A stretch of 24,812 nucleotides of DNA from Bacillota bacterium (GCA_021837545.1 JAKBFR010000027.1:1-24812); one strand, 5' to 3'. Counted from the first letter of the stretch, positions 7,589 through 16,040 are shown. Notes: generated by a model from the sequence alone, not told the origin. Program-made: numbers and translations.

Positions 7589-8698
7589 TTAACATATTCT
7601 TAATTCTGTTTCTTTATCAAATACATGGATATTTTCATGTTCTACATATAATTTAATTTTATCCTTAGGTTCGGATTTAGTGCTTCCATCAACTCTTGCA
7701 GTCATATTATTATTTCCTGATTTGAAGTAAATATAACTTTCAGCTCCCATACGTTCAACAACTTCTACATCTCCAGTAAGAGTTGCAGCTGGATTCATTG
7801 AAATAAGTTCTTCATTATCATCTAAGTGCTCTGGTCTTATTCCAAATACTACTTCTTTTCCTACATATCCATTAACTTTTAATACTTTTGCTTTATCTTC
7901 AGTAAATACTATACTGTTTTCTTCAAAGTTACAATATAACTTGCCTTCTTTTTCTACAACAGTACCATTTACTAAATTCATTTGAGGACTTCCGATAAAT
8001 CCTGCAACAAATAAATTAGTTGGTGTATTATAAATGTTAAGTGGACTATCAACTTGTTGAATTATTCCATCTTTCATTACAACAATTCTAGTTCCCATTG
8101 TTAATGCTTCAACTTGGTCATGTGTAACATATATAAATGTTGTTTCCAAATTTTGATAAAGTTTTGATATTTCTGTTCTCATTTGAACTCTTAGTTTTGC
8201 ATCAAGATTTGATAAAGGTTCATCCATTAAGAATACCTTTGGTTCTCTAACAATTGCTCTTCCAAGAGCAACTCTTTGTCTTTGACCTCCTGATAAAGCC
8301 TTTGGCTTTCTATCTAATAAATGTTCAATATCTAATCTTTTTGCTGCATCTCTAACTTTTCTTTCTATTTCTTCTTTAGGTGCTTTTCTTAATTTTAAAG
8401 CAAAAGCCATATTATCATAAACTGTCATATGTGGATATAATGCATAGTTTTGGAATACCATTGCAATATCTCTTTCTTTAGGTTCTACATCATTAACTAA
8501 TTTTCCACCTATATATAATTCTCCCTTAGATATTTCTTCAAGTCCTGCAATCATTCTCAAAGTTGTTGATTTACCACAACCTGATGGTCCAACAAAAACT
8601 ATAAATTCTTTATCAGCAATTTCTAAATTAAAATCCTTAACTGCAGTTACATCCCCTTCATAAATCTTATAAATATTTCTTAGTGACAAATCTGCCAT
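7589..8698 (-). CDS. sugar ABC transporter ATPase (MsmX/UgpC family)
   Basis: This 369-residue ATP-binding subunit belongs to the CUT1 carbohydrate ABC importer class. Walker A is GPSGCGKST (37-45), the Q-loop Gln is Q83, the signature is LSGGQ (135-139), Walker B/catalytic Glu is MDEP (D159, E160) and the switch His is H193. After about residue 235 comes the TOBE/MalK-type regulatory domain, including FGIRPEHLDD. All catalytic residues are present. No permease or binding-protein gene is adjacent, as expected for the shared MsmX-type ATPases that energise several sugar importers in Firmicutes. AAGGGGG precedes ATG 8698. It is probably monocistronic or weakly linked to the PucR-type gene downstream. 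Confidence 0.95.
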   Translation of the reverse strand: MADLSLRNIYKIYEGDVTAVKDFNLEIADKEFIVFVGPSGCGKSTTLRMIAGLEEISKGELYIGGKLVNDVEPKERDIAMVFQNYALYPHMTVYDNMAFALKLRKAPKEEIERKVRDAAKRLDIEHLLDRKPKALSGGQRQRVALGRAIVREPKVFLMDEPLSNLDAKLRVQMRTEISKLYQNLETTFIYVTHDQVEALTMGTRIVVMKDGIIQQVDSPLNIYNTPTNLFVAGFIGSPQMNLVNGTVVEKEGKLYCNFEENSIVFTEDKAKVLKVNGYVGKEVVFGIRPEHLDDNEELISMNPAATLTGDVEVVERMGAESYIYFKSGNNNMTARVDGSTKSEPKDKIKLYVEHENIHVFDKETELRIC

Positions 8699-9000
8699 AT
8701 TTATTTCCCCCTTATTTCATTTATATAATCTTTAAATATTATTTCTTTATTTGTTATAGGTTTATTTTACTATATGTAATCATTTAAATACTATATTGAA
8801 AAATTCCAAAACTATATTATCTTTTTTGTGAAATAATATAAAAGGAAAAATGAACTTATGAGTATAAATATAATTTAAACTTATACAATAAAAACTTATA
8901 TCATTGATATACAACTATATGTTATATTTCAATGATATCTTTTAATAATATTAAAACTTTTCACTGTGAAAAATTATAAATAAAACAATATTGTTTTTTA
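8699..9000. other. intergenic, ABC ATPase promoter region
   Basis: Very AT-rich spacer holding the terminator of the transglutaminase-like gene (8890-8938) and, nearer the ATPase, its unassigned promoter. Small palindromes (8958-8972; 8982-8997) are weak and expected in DNA of this composition. Confidence 0.5.
8890..8938 (-). terminator. terminator of the transglutaminase-like gene
   Basis: ATATCATTGA (8898-8907) pairs with TCAATGATAT (8929-8938). On the minus strand the stem is followed by AAG and five T residues. It is 63 nt after the gene's stop. The loop is long at 21 nt, so the call is moderate. Confidence 0.55.
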
Positions 9001-9765
9001 TTAGTTATATCCACTTAATGCTTTGGGATACTTCTCTCTATCCCAAACATAATTATTAGCAATTAAAGCATCATCTCCTACTAAGAAATATTTATCCTTT
9101 TCAATAGAATCGTTATTTGTAATATCTAATTGATACCAATCTCCTTGCACCTTAACAATATTCCATGAATGTGGAGTATCTTTAATTCTTCCAACAACAA
9201 TTCTATTTTCTATACCTGCATAATTAAACATTTTATAAGCCGTCATTGAATATCCTTGACATACAGTTAATGATGTAGTTAATCCAGAATAAACGCTTAT
9301 TGATTTTAGTGTATAATCATATTCATATCTATTTACTATGTACTCATTTATAGCTCTTACCTTTTCTAAATCGGACATTTTTATATTAATCAAAGATTTA
9401 GTAATACTTTTCAATTCAGTTTCTACATATTCTTCTTGTTGCCTTGTAGTTAAATAAGTTGCATTTATAGTCGTTTTTATACCACTTTTTGTAACATTTG
9501 CTTTAGGTTTTATTTCTAGCCATGATCTTTCTAAATAATCATCTTTAGAATATGCATCCGTAATACACTTACGTATATTATCTTCAAATTCTTTTCTTGT
9601 TCCTGTATATAAAAAAGTAAAATTGGCATCTCTATTTTGAAAATGTCTATAAATACTACCTTCCATGTCTTCTAACTTCTGAACTTTTTCATATGCAAAT
9701 GTTTTTACCGTCATAATTTGTATTATTATACATACCATTATGATAGTTTTGAAAAATCCTTTCAT
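9001..9765 (-). CDS. secreted transglutaminase-like protein
   Basis: The 254-residue protein starts with a signal peptide: MKGFFK, then a hydrophobic stretch to about residue 20 and a likely cut after TFA (about 24). Residues about 130-220 form a transglutaminase-like (papain-fold) core. The Cys is C169 in TVCQGYS, the His is H199 in PHSWNIVKVQGDWYQLD and the Asp is D214 in the same block. The full Cys-His-Asp triad suggests activity as a secreted or cell-surface protease, peptidase or amidase rather than a true crosslinking enzyme; the substrate is unknown. The N-terminal 100 residues are unassigned. AGGAGG lies 11 nt before ATG 9765. It is divergent from the hydrolase gene at 9995. Confidence 0.85.
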   Translation of the reverse strand: MKGFFKTIIMVCIIIQIMTVKTFAYEKVQKLEDMEGSIYRHFQNRDANFTFLYTGTRKEFEDNIRKCITDAYSKDDYLERSWLEIKPKANVTKSGIKTTINATYLTTRQQEEYVETELKSITKSLINIKMSDLEKVRAINEYIVNRYEYDYTLKSISVYSGLTTSLTVCQGYSMTAYKMFNYAGIENRIVVGRIKDTPHSWNIVKVQGDWYQLDITNNDSIEKDKYFLVGDDALIANNYVWDREKYPKALSGYN

Positions 9766-9928
9766 TTAATATATATCCTCCTAAAACTATTCATTTTATC
9801 TTCTGTTTCAAAAAAAATCATTTATCTTCATTTCTATTTTACTTGGTTTATTTATTTTGTAAATATTTATTCACATTTTATTTATATTTTCTTTAGAATT
9901 TATTTATATTTGTACCAACAAACTACAA

Positions 9929-9957
9929 TTGACAATATTTATTTGTCCTTATATAGT
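9929..9957 (+). promoter_or_regulatory. sigma-A promoter with overlapping inverted repeat
   Basis: TTGACA (9929-9934) and TATAGT (9952-9957) are spaced by 17 bp and lie about 40 bp before the 9995 gene. An inverted repeat GACAA-N7-TTGTC (9931-9947) overlaps the -35 and spacer, where a repressor could sit. The intergenic region is shared with the divergent transglutaminase-like gene. Confidence 0.7.
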
Positions 9958-9994
9958 ATAATTTATAAACATTCTTAATGGAGGTAATGTTGCT

Positions 9995-10750
9995 ATGAAA
10001 AAACCTGTTATTGGTATAAATTCAAGTAGAGTTATTAGACATGAAACTTCATATTCTCATTCTGTTATAGAATCACTGAGTAATGATTATGTAGAATCAG
10101 TAATTAAAGCAGGTGGCGTTCCGGTTATACTTCCTATTCTATCTGATGAAGAGTCTATTAGAAGACAAATTGAACTTCTTGATGGTGTTATTCTATCTGG
10201 CGGTGTAGACATAAATCCTTTAGTATATAATGAGGAACCTTCACCTAAATTAGGTTATATCTTTCCAGACAAAGATACTTTTGATCTCTCAATCGTCAAA
10301 ATTGCTTGTGAACTTAATAAACCTATTTTAGCTATATGTAGAGGACATCAAATTTTAAATATTGCTTTTGGAGGTACCTTATATCAAGATTTATCAGATA
10401 TGGAAGGCTGTTATATTAAGCACCAACAACAAACAAAAGATGGTGCAGCAACTCACACCATAGATATTACTCCGAATTCAATTTTACATAGCATTTTGGG
10501 AAATTCTATTGTTACTAATACTTTTCATCATCAAGCAATCAAAAGTTTAGCTCCCGGTTTTAAAGTTACTGCTTTTTCTAAAGATAATGTAATTGAAGCC
10601 ATCGAAAAATGTGATACAAATTTTGTTGTTGGTGTACAATTCCATCCTGAAATTATGACTACTTATAATGACAAAAATATGCTTAAACTTTTTGAATCAT
10701 TTATAACTGCTTCATCAAATAACATATCATCTAACTACCATAAAAAATAA
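9995..10750 (+). CDS. class I glutamine amidotransferase-like hydrolase (gamma-glutamyl-GABA hydrolase type)
   Basis: This 251-residue cytosolic protein belongs to the peptidase C26 / PuuD-like group, which hydrolyses gamma-glutamyl amides such as gamma-glutamyl-GABA. The nucleophile C115 lies in AICRGHQI, H217 and E219 in VQFHPE, and the ILSGGVDINP block (about 67-75) is characteristic of the family. The triad is complete. GGAGG sits 10 nt before ATG 9995; a closer ATG at 9987 opens only three codons and is ignored. A good sigma-A promoter precedes it. It is a single gene with a terminator whose stem begins inside the last codons. No other polyamine or GABA genes are nearby, so the true substrate is uncertain. 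Confidence 0.9.
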   Translation: MKKPVIGINSSRVIRHETSYSHSVIESLSNDYVESVIKAGGVPVILPILSDEESIRRQIELLDGVILSGGVDINPLVYNEEPSPKLGYIFPDKDTFDLSIVKIACELNKPILAICRGHQILNIAFGGTLYQDLSDMEGCYIKHQQQTKDGAATHTIDITPNSILHSILGNSIVTNTFHHQAIKSLAPGFKVTAFSKDNVIEAIEKCDTNFVVGVQFHPEIMTTYNDKNMLKLFESFITASSNNISSNYHKK

Positions 10751-10772
10751 ATTATGGTAGTTAGATGATTTT
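10728..10772 (+). terminator. terminator overlapping the hydrolase 3' end
   Basis: CATCTAACTACCATAA (10728-10743) pairs perfectly over 16 bp with TTATGGTAGTTAGATG (10752-10767), followed by ATTTT. The left arm encodes the final residues, which explains the low-complexity SSNYHKK tail. It lies between convergent genes, so it may also help stop the subtilase transcript. Confidence 0.85.
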
Positions 10773-10803
10773 CACTACACTTTATGATTCTATTATTTAT
10801 TAA

Positions 10804-12525
10804 CTATGTCATATGCTGAAACATCTTAAATATATTCAATATTCCATATCCCCATTGTGGATTTGGATATACGTCACCACTTCTTTGAACTGCTCCCTTT
10901 GCAATATACGCTTTTATAGTTTGAGAATACATATTCGGATCATTTCCATCGATGATTCCCCACTCAAATAACATAGCACAAGCGCCAGCAAGTATAGCTG
11001 CTGACACACTTGTTCCGTTAACAATAGCTGTTGTATTATTAGGAGCTACAGTTAATGCATTTACACTTCCTGCTGCAACATCTATTCTATTAATATAATC
11101 ATCCAAAAATGCCATTCCGGAATAACTTAAAATACTATTGTTATTTTGGTTATATCCTGCTGCAGTCATCACATACTCTGAAGTAGCTGGATTCATAATT
11201 GTTCCATATGGATCTGAAGAAATAAACCTAGTCCCTCCAACACTCACTCCTTCTTGAGGTATCCAAGCATTAAATTTTCCATCTAAAATTGACTCTCCTT
11301 TTAATATAAGATTCCAGATTCCTTCTTTTATATTTGAAAATCTAATACGTATTAATTGATCTCCTGTATTGGCTTCCGGTAAATAATCATTAATTCTTAT
11401 GTTTGTGTTTTCAAATAAAAATGAATAAGTTTCCAAAGTGTTAATTTCAGCATTTATTATACCGGTACTTTCTCCTGAAGGTGATACTATATTTAAAGAC
11501 ATTATGTTTGGTGAATCAATCCAAATATAAGCCACAGTAAATTTTTGTTCTGGAGATACATATAGCTGTATTGATCTGGATTCACCAACTTTTGATATTA
11601 TGCCCGAAGTATGAGTTCCACTTGTTCCTTGATTCCCTGCTCCAGTAACTATAGCCATACCACTATTTCTTGATAGTGATTCCATATATAGTTCTAAAAT
11701 ACCATTGCCTTTGTGACTACCAAAATTACTTCCAAGTGGGAAATATATAACCATTGGCTTATTGTTACGCAATGAATATCTATATAAGAACTCTAAAGCT
11801 GCAAAAATAGAAACTATATCAAATATAGGAATTTGTATATTATACTGCTTTTTGTATGTGAGACTCTCTATTAATTTTACAACTACAAAATCACATTCTG
11901 GAACTACTCCTTTTAAATCAGGATTTTTTCCACTAGCCCCAATGATTCCAGCCATGTTAGTTCCATGTCCAATCTCATCTTTGGTTTGTACTATTTCATA
12001 AGGTGATTTCCCTGTTTTAAAAGCATCTATAGCTTCTTGTATATTATTTTTAGCATAAACTGTTCCGAATGGAACAACAGTGCTTTTTATATCTTTTTCA
12101 GTAGAATTTATTGTTTGATCCCAAATATATTCTATTCTTGTTTCTCCATTTTCTTTCATGAATTCTGCATTTAGATAATCTATGCCTGTATCTATAATTG
12201 CAACATCAACACCATTTCCTGTTAATTTCAAAGGTAAATCTAATTGTAAAAAATTAGCTTTTGAAGCTTCAATTGGCGAAATTTCTTCAAGTGTAAATAT
12301 ATCTGGTGTGGCTACATATACTATAGATGAAAAAATTGGTTTTTCCAAATTTAATTCAAGTTCTCTATCTGCCGATATTATCGCATATTTATTATTAATT
12401 ATAGTTACATAATATCCTGGGTATTTTGAAACCTCCTCATTAATATTTCCTTGATATTGGACAATATAATGATAATAATTGGCATCAGAAAAAATATTTC
12501 TTGAAGTCTTAAAATTTCCTTCCAT
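10804..12525 (-). CDS. Csp-like subtilase, second of tandem pair
   Basis: This 573-residue S8 serine protease is related to the clostridial Csp proteases that activate the spore-cortex hydrolase SleC. The triad is complete: D112 in IIDTGIDYL, H187 in EIGHGTNMAG and S506 in VNGTSVSAA, with the oxyanion Asn N298 in GAGNQG. About 95 residues precede the catalytic core, as in Csp prodomains. About 208 residues separate N298 and S506, against about 66 in subtilisin, consistent with the jelly-roll insertion typical of Csp. There is no signal peptide, as for Csp proteins loaded into spores. The stop of the upstream subtilase is 5 nt before its start and GGGGAG overlaps that stop, so translation is coupled. 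No sleC is in the window; the spore role is inferred. Confidence 0.88.
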   Translation of the reverse strand: MEGNFKTSRNIFSDANYYHYIVQYQGNINEEVSKYPGYYVTIINNKYAIISADRELELNLEKPIFSSIVYVATPDIFTLEEISPIEASKANFLQLDLPLKLTGNGVDVAIIDTGIDYLNAEFMKENGETRIEYIWDQTINSTEKDIKSTVVPFGTVYAKNNIQEAIDAFKTGKSPYEIVQTKDEIGHGTNMAGIIGASGKNPDLKGVVPECDFVVVKLIESLTYKKQYNIQIPIFDIVSIFAALEFLYRYSLRNNKPMVIYFPLGSNFGSHKGNGILELYMESLSRNSGMAIVTGAGNQGTSGTHTSGIISKVGESRSIQLYVSPEQKFTVAYIWIDSPNIMSLNIVSPSGESTGIINAEINTLETYSFLFENTNIRINDYLPEANTGDQLIRIRFSNIKEGIWNLILKGESILDGKFNAWIPQEGVSVGGTRFISSDPYGTIMNPATSEYVMTAAGYNQNNNSILSYSGMAFLDDYINRIDVAAGSVNALTVAPNNTTAIVNGTSVSAAILAGACAMLFEWGIIDGNDPNMYSQTIKAYIAKGAVQRSGDVYPNPQWGYGILNIFKMFQHMT

Positions 12526-12530
12526 CTATA

Positions 12531-14381
12531 TTACTCCCCATATCTACATATCCCATTAGGAATTCTTACAAATAATTTATTAATATAATATTCAATATAT
12601 TCATAATTTTCTTTAGTATTTCTTACATTAGAATTATCTGTATTAGCTATTTGATTTTTACTTCTATATGTTCCACTAATAATATTAAAAGTCCCTAATA
12701 AATCAAAGTCTCCATAACCAAATTCTCTACTTGGATATTTATAAATTTGATTTCTATTTGCTCCATACATTAGATAGCTTCTAATCTTTTTTGTATACAT
12801 AGTTGGATCATTCCCATCAACAATTCCCCACTGCAATAAAAGAGCACAAGCTCCAGCCACTATTGCAGTAGCAGCAGAACTACCAGAAAATGTTGTAATT
12901 CCTCCTGAAACTTTTGTTGTTAAAATATTTATTCCTAAAGTTGAAATATCAGGATTAATTAGGTTATTAGTATTGAATCCCTTGCCAGAAGATGCAATTA
13001 AAGCATTATTATTTCCGTAATAAGCAACTGTAACTACGTTAACAGCCTCAGATGGATTTGTTATTGTATTAAAAGGATCTGATTCTAGAAATATTGTATT
13101 TTCTGGCAAAGTACTTTTAGGTTGAAGCCATATATCATATCTTCCCTCAATTATATACTCACCAATTAAATTAAAACTCCATATTCCAGGTTTTATATCA
13201 TTGAATACAATACTTATAACTTCATGTCCAGTAAAATGTTCAGGATTGTAATATCTAACTATCATTGTAGTATTTAAAAAAACAAATTTGTAGGGTTGAA
13301 TTTCATCTATTTTTGCTTCAATAATTCCTGATGCTTCTCCAGTCGGCGAAATTACATTTATAGAAGCAACATTAGGCCTTCTTACCCATATATCAAAGTG
13401 AAAATATTTTAATTCCTTTGGTATTTTTAAATCCACTACTTTTGTATCTCCTACATTTTTAATATAACCAGATGCATGTCCTTGTGAATCACCTTCATTT
13501 CCTACTCCTGCTACAAAGCATAGCCCTACATTACTTCCAAGAGATGTTACATATCTAGAAATCAAGTTTGTACCATCATGACTTCCTTCACTACTCCCAA
13601 GACCGAGATAAATAACCATAGGTTGCTTACGTTCCATAGATATTTTTCTTAAATACTCCAGTCCTGCTACAATTTCAGAATTATTATATACTGGGGTGTA
13701 TTTAACATTATTTTCTTTTAATTGATTTTTAAAATTAGAAGATTCTAAAAGTTTAACAATTATAAAATCACTATCTGGTGCAATTCCTTGAAATTCATTA
13801 TTATATCCTCTTGCGCCTATAATTCCAGCAACTTTAGTCCCATGACCAATTTCATCTTTTGAAGGTACTATTTTATATGGATCTCCATTATTTTTATAAG
13901 TTTTAATTGCATTATTTATTTGTTCATTTGAATAAACTTGCCCAATATATACAGATTCATCTGTATTATTTTCCATTGTTTGATCCCATATATTAATTAT
14001 TCTTGATGTATCATCCTCTCTAATAAATTCTTTATTTAAATAATCTATACCAGTATCTACAATACCTATTAATACATTTCTTCCATTTAAATTTAAATAC
14101 GGATTTATTTTGATATTATTTATATTATCTACAGAAGATGGTGAAATATCTTGTAATACATATATATTTCTACTGGCATAAAAAATTATTTCTGGAACCT
14201 CAATTAAAAGTTTATCTAACTCTTTAACCCGCACTGATATAACTCCGATAGTGTCTGTAATTATATCCCCACATGCATAAGGTATTTTATCTATTTTCTC
14301 TTTAAAATTCCCTTTATATTCAATTAAATAATTTGCTGTATTGGGATCATAATATAAATTACAGTCACGTGAATTAGACAT
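12531..14381 (-). CDS. Csp-like subtilase, first of tandem pair
   Basis: The 616-residue paralogue of the following gene has the same plan: N-terminal segment of about 95 residues, subtilase core, inserted domain and C-terminal core. The triad is D109 in GIVDTGIDY, H180 in DEIGHGTKVAG and S502 in FSGSSAATAIVAG, with N295 as oxyanion Asn. The usual Gly-Thr-Ser is Gly-Ser-Ser here. A tail of about 45 residues rich in Asn, Tyr and Lys (after about 570) is absent from the partner. There is no signal peptide. AGGAG lies before ATG 14381. Both copies keep active-site residues, unlike the degenerate members (CspA/CspC) of some clostridia. Candidate partners are spore or cell-wall enzymes elsewhere; another intracellular maturation role cannot be excluded. 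Confidence 0.88.
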   Translation of the reverse strand: MSNSRDCNLYYDPNTANYLIEYKGNFKEKIDKIPYACGDIITDTIGVISVRVKELDKLLIEVPEIIFYASRNIYVLQDISPSSVDNINNIKINPYLNLNGRNVLIGIVDTGIDYLNKEFIREDDTSRIINIWDQTMENNTDESVYIGQVYSNEQINNAIKTYKNNGDPYKIVPSKDEIGHGTKVAGIIGARGYNNEFQGIAPDSDFIIVKLLESSNFKNQLKENNVKYTPVYNNSEIVAGLEYLRKISMERKQPMVIYLGLGSSEGSHDGTNLISRYVTSLGSNVGLCFVAGVGNEGDSQGHASGYIKNVGDTKVVDLKIPKELKYFHFDIWVRRPNVASINVISPTGEASGIIEAKIDEIQPYKFVFLNTTMIVRYYNPEHFTGHEVISIVFNDIKPGIWSFNLIGEYIIEGRYDIWLQPKSTLPENTIFLESDPFNTITNPSEAVNVVTVAYYGNNNALIASSGKGFNTNNLINPDISTLGINILTTKVSGGITTFSGSSAATAIVAGACALLLQWGIVDGNDPTMYTKKIRSYLMYGANRNQIYKYPSREFGYGDFDLLGTFNIISGTYRSKNQIANTDNSNVRNTKENYEYIEYYINKLFVRIPNGICRYGE

Positions 14382-14415
14382 ATTTAACTCCTAATATTAC
14401 TTAGGCACTTTAACT

Positions 14416-14451
14416 AAAAAACTAAGTCAAAATATACTAGTATACTGACTT
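14416..14451 (-). terminator. terminator of the flavodoxin gene
   Basis: AAGTCA (14424-14429) and TGACTT (14446-14451) flank a perfect TATACTAGTATA palindrome (14433-14444). On the minus strand the stem is followed by A-G and six T residues (plus A-run 14416-14421). It lies 114 nt after flavodoxin and 35-70 nt before the subtilase start, so an operator function for the subtilase promoter is also possible. Confidence 0.55.
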
Positions 14452-14564
14452 GTTATTTTTTTGATGTGCCTTGCATTTACTACTATGTATATTTTTATAT
14501 TATTTATTTAATACTTAAATTTAAAATACTATATAAAATATGTCTAATATAATCTTAGCTTTTA

Positions 14565-14984
14565 TTATGATTTTGCTATTAATTTTCCAAAATATCTACA
14601 TTTTTCTTCGTCTTCACCTTCAGGAGATTCCTGCACTGTTAAACCTTCACTTATTAATGTAGCTCCATATGATTCCATTCTCTTTTCCCAATCTGTCATC
14701 CATTCACCATTTCCCCATCCCCATGATCCAAAAAGGGCAACCTTTTTTCCTTGTATATTTCCTTCTAGTGATTTAACAAAAGGTTCCATTTCACTTTCGT
14801 CTAATTCTTCAGATCCATAAGCTGAACATCCCAAAATAAGTATTTCTTCATTCTTTGCATCATCAAGTGATACTGATGACACTTCTACTAATTCAGCTTT
14901 TTTGCCTTCTACTTCTATTCCTTCTAATATTAAGTTTGCCATCTTTTCTGTATTTCCTGTTTGACTAAAATAAATAATTTTCAT
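14565..14984 (-). CDS. flavodoxin
   Basis: The 139-residue FMN-binding electron carrier has the phosphate-binding loop SQTGNTEKMA (7-16) after a first beta strand KIIYF. The flavin-flanking loops are GCSAYGSEELDESEM (about 53-67) and SWGWGNGEW (about 87-95). The length is that of a short-chain flavodoxin. It is cytosolic and can replace ferredoxin or serve diflavin and diiron partners. AGGAGG lies 7-8 nt before ATG 14984. Its promoter carries a CRP/FNR-type inverted repeat at -41.5, like that of the DUF2249 operon, tying it to the redox genes to the right. It is monocistronic by the terminator at 14416-14451. Confidence 0.93.
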   Translation of the reverse strand: MKIIYFSQTGNTEKMANLILEGIEVEGKKAELVEVSSVSLDDAKNEEILILGCSAYGSEELDESEMEPFVKSLEGNIQGKKVALFGSWGWGNGEWMTDWEKRMESYGATLISEGLTVQESPEGEDEEKCRYFGKLIAKS

Positions 14985-15048
14985 ATCAAATCCTCCTAAA
15001 TTTCACTATTTACTACTTAAATTTATTTTTTGTTTAACTTCTGACATT

Positions 15049-15091
15049 ATTATAACTTTATTTGTTTTAATAAAATGTGATTGGAATCAAA
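15049..15091 (-). promoter_or_regulatory. flavodoxin promoter with CRP/FNR-type site
   Basis: On the minus strand a perfect TATAAT occupies 15054-15049, placing +1 at about 15042. The inverted repeat TGTGA-TTGGAA-TCAAA (plus strand, 15076-15091) matches the CRP/FNR consensus TGTGA-N6-TCACA at 9 of 10 half-site positions. Its centre, 15083.5, is exactly 41.5 bp upstream of the predicted start, the class II activator position. No good -35 is needed or seen. Confidence 0.65.
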
Positions 15092-15117
15092 CCCCAATAA
15101 AATATTTATTATTTTAT

Positions 15118-15155
15118 AAAAAATACTCAAAAGATAAGTTTAATTATCTTTTGAG
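15118..15155 (-). terminator. intrinsic terminator on the minus strand
   Basis: CTCAAAAGATAA (15126-15137) pairs perfectly with TTATCTTTTGAG (15144-15155) around a 6-nt loop. On the minus strand a T-rich stretch follows (plus A-run 15118-15123). It ends the transcript of the glycosylase-like gene, about 210 nt after its stop, leaving room for the relic-like sequence between. Confidence 0.75.
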
Positions 15156-15364
15156 CATGTAATAAATATTAAGATAATTGTTTCTATTTCTTAAATATTT
15201 TCATTCTTTTATTTTTCTTAATTATGTATTGATAAATTTACTACAGTTGCCTTAGGTCTTGATATTGATTCCCGGTGGAAAAATAATCCTTTTAACAATT
15301 ACCCTCATTCAAATTCTCTAATCTCATCCTATTTAACAATTCAATTAACCTGGAAGTAAGACCT
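15156..15364 (-). other. intergenic with possible decayed coding sequence
   Basis: Just after the glycosylase stop, a minus-strand frame reads EFRGLTSRLIELLNRMRLEN and ends LNEGNC before TAA. It looks like a helical C-terminus but has no start codon, as a TAA lies immediately upstream in frame. The following 80 nt are less AT-rich than normal spacer. I cannot name a family. It may be the tail of a lost gene. Confidence 0.3.
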
Positions 15365-15949
15365 CTAAATTCTTAATGCTTTATGAACTTCTTTCTGTAT
15401 CTTTAAAATTCTTTCTTCTATAAATTGGGGATGGTCTTTAAACCATTTCATATTTAATGGAGATGGATGTGGAAGTATATAGGCAGGCTTTCCATTAATT
15501 TGTCTATCTTCAAAAGCTAACGATGTAATTTTCTCTCCTGGGAAGAAAAATTCTGCTGCGATTCCACCGATTATGATGTAAATTTCATTATCGACAAGCT
15601 CCATTTCCTTAAGAAGCCATCGCTTCGAACAAATCTTGGGAGGGCGGCAATCTCCTCCCCCAGGCGCTTTCCCAGGATAACAATGTGCCATTGACACAAT
15701 ATAGAAGTTATCAGGATTATAAAAATCCTCATCCGATATGTGATACCATTCCCTGCGGAGTCTTCTTCCACTGGCATCATTAAACGGCTTTCCTGTCTCA
15801 TGTACACTTTTAGATGGAGCTTGGCTAATCTGCATGATTTTGGCATTATGATTGCCCAGCACAATTGGATGTGGTTCGAATCCGAACGTATCTTGACATA
15901 ATCGACATTCTGATATCTGATTTTGTAAATTAAACAGTGTATTGTTCAT
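15365..15949 (-). CDS. uracil-DNA glycosylase superfamily protein with Fe-S cysteines
   Basis: The 194-residue protein has the UDG-superfamily motif 1 region QAPSKSVHETGKPFNDASG (about 43-61) and motif 2 HPSPLN (161-166). C15, C18, C90 and C107 are spaced like the four [4Fe-4S] ligands of family 4/5 glycosylases, and C101 is extra. The family excises uracil or related bases from DNA. However, the usual GEAPG opening of motif 1 is altered to SQAPS, so base specificity, or activity at all, is uncertain. GGAAGT lies before ATG 15949. Parts of the gene, such as 15640-15680, are clearly more GC-rich than its neighbours, which may indicate acquisition by transfer. It has its own promoter and terminator. 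Confidence 0.85.
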   Translation of the reverse strand: MNNTLFNLQNQISECRLCQDTFGFEPHPIVLGNHNAKIMQISQAPSKSVHETGKPFNDASGRRLRREWYHISDEDFYNPDNFYIVSMAHCYPGKAPGGGDCRPPKICSKRWLLKEMELVDNEIYIIIGGIAAEFFFPGEKITSLAFEDRQINGKPAYILPHPSPLNMKWFKDHPQFIEERILKIQKEVHKALRI

Positions 15950-16026
15950 ATGTTACTTCCTTTCCTAAGCTCCGATTAATCCGGTGGCTATATAGTTGGC
16001 ATAATAATACCTCTATAATCATTTGC

Positions 16027-16040
16027 ATAGTATTACTATA
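16027..16040 (-). promoter_or_regulatory. glycosylase promoter -10 within a palindrome
   Basis: On the minus strand TATAGT (16040-16035) is preceded at 18 bp by CTGACT, giving a plausible sigma-A promoter. The -10 is embedded in ATAGTA-T-TACTAT (16027-16039), a 13-bp palindrome that could be an operator. It does not match the Gram-positive SOS box. Confidence 0.4.

Noticed and set aside
8982..8997. AAAACAATATTGTTTT palindrome next to the transglutaminase-like stop
   Set aside because: Short, A/T-only apart from one C/G pair, with no loop; common by chance in this composition.
9987..9998. Three-codon upstream frame ATG TTG CTA TGA overlapping the hydrolase start
   Set aside because: Its ATG is only 2 nt from the ribosome site, too close to initiate; probably chance.
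15571..15864. Second minus-strand frame inside the glycosylase-like gene
   Set aside because: Out-of-frame shadow; the 15365-15949 frame carries the family motifs.
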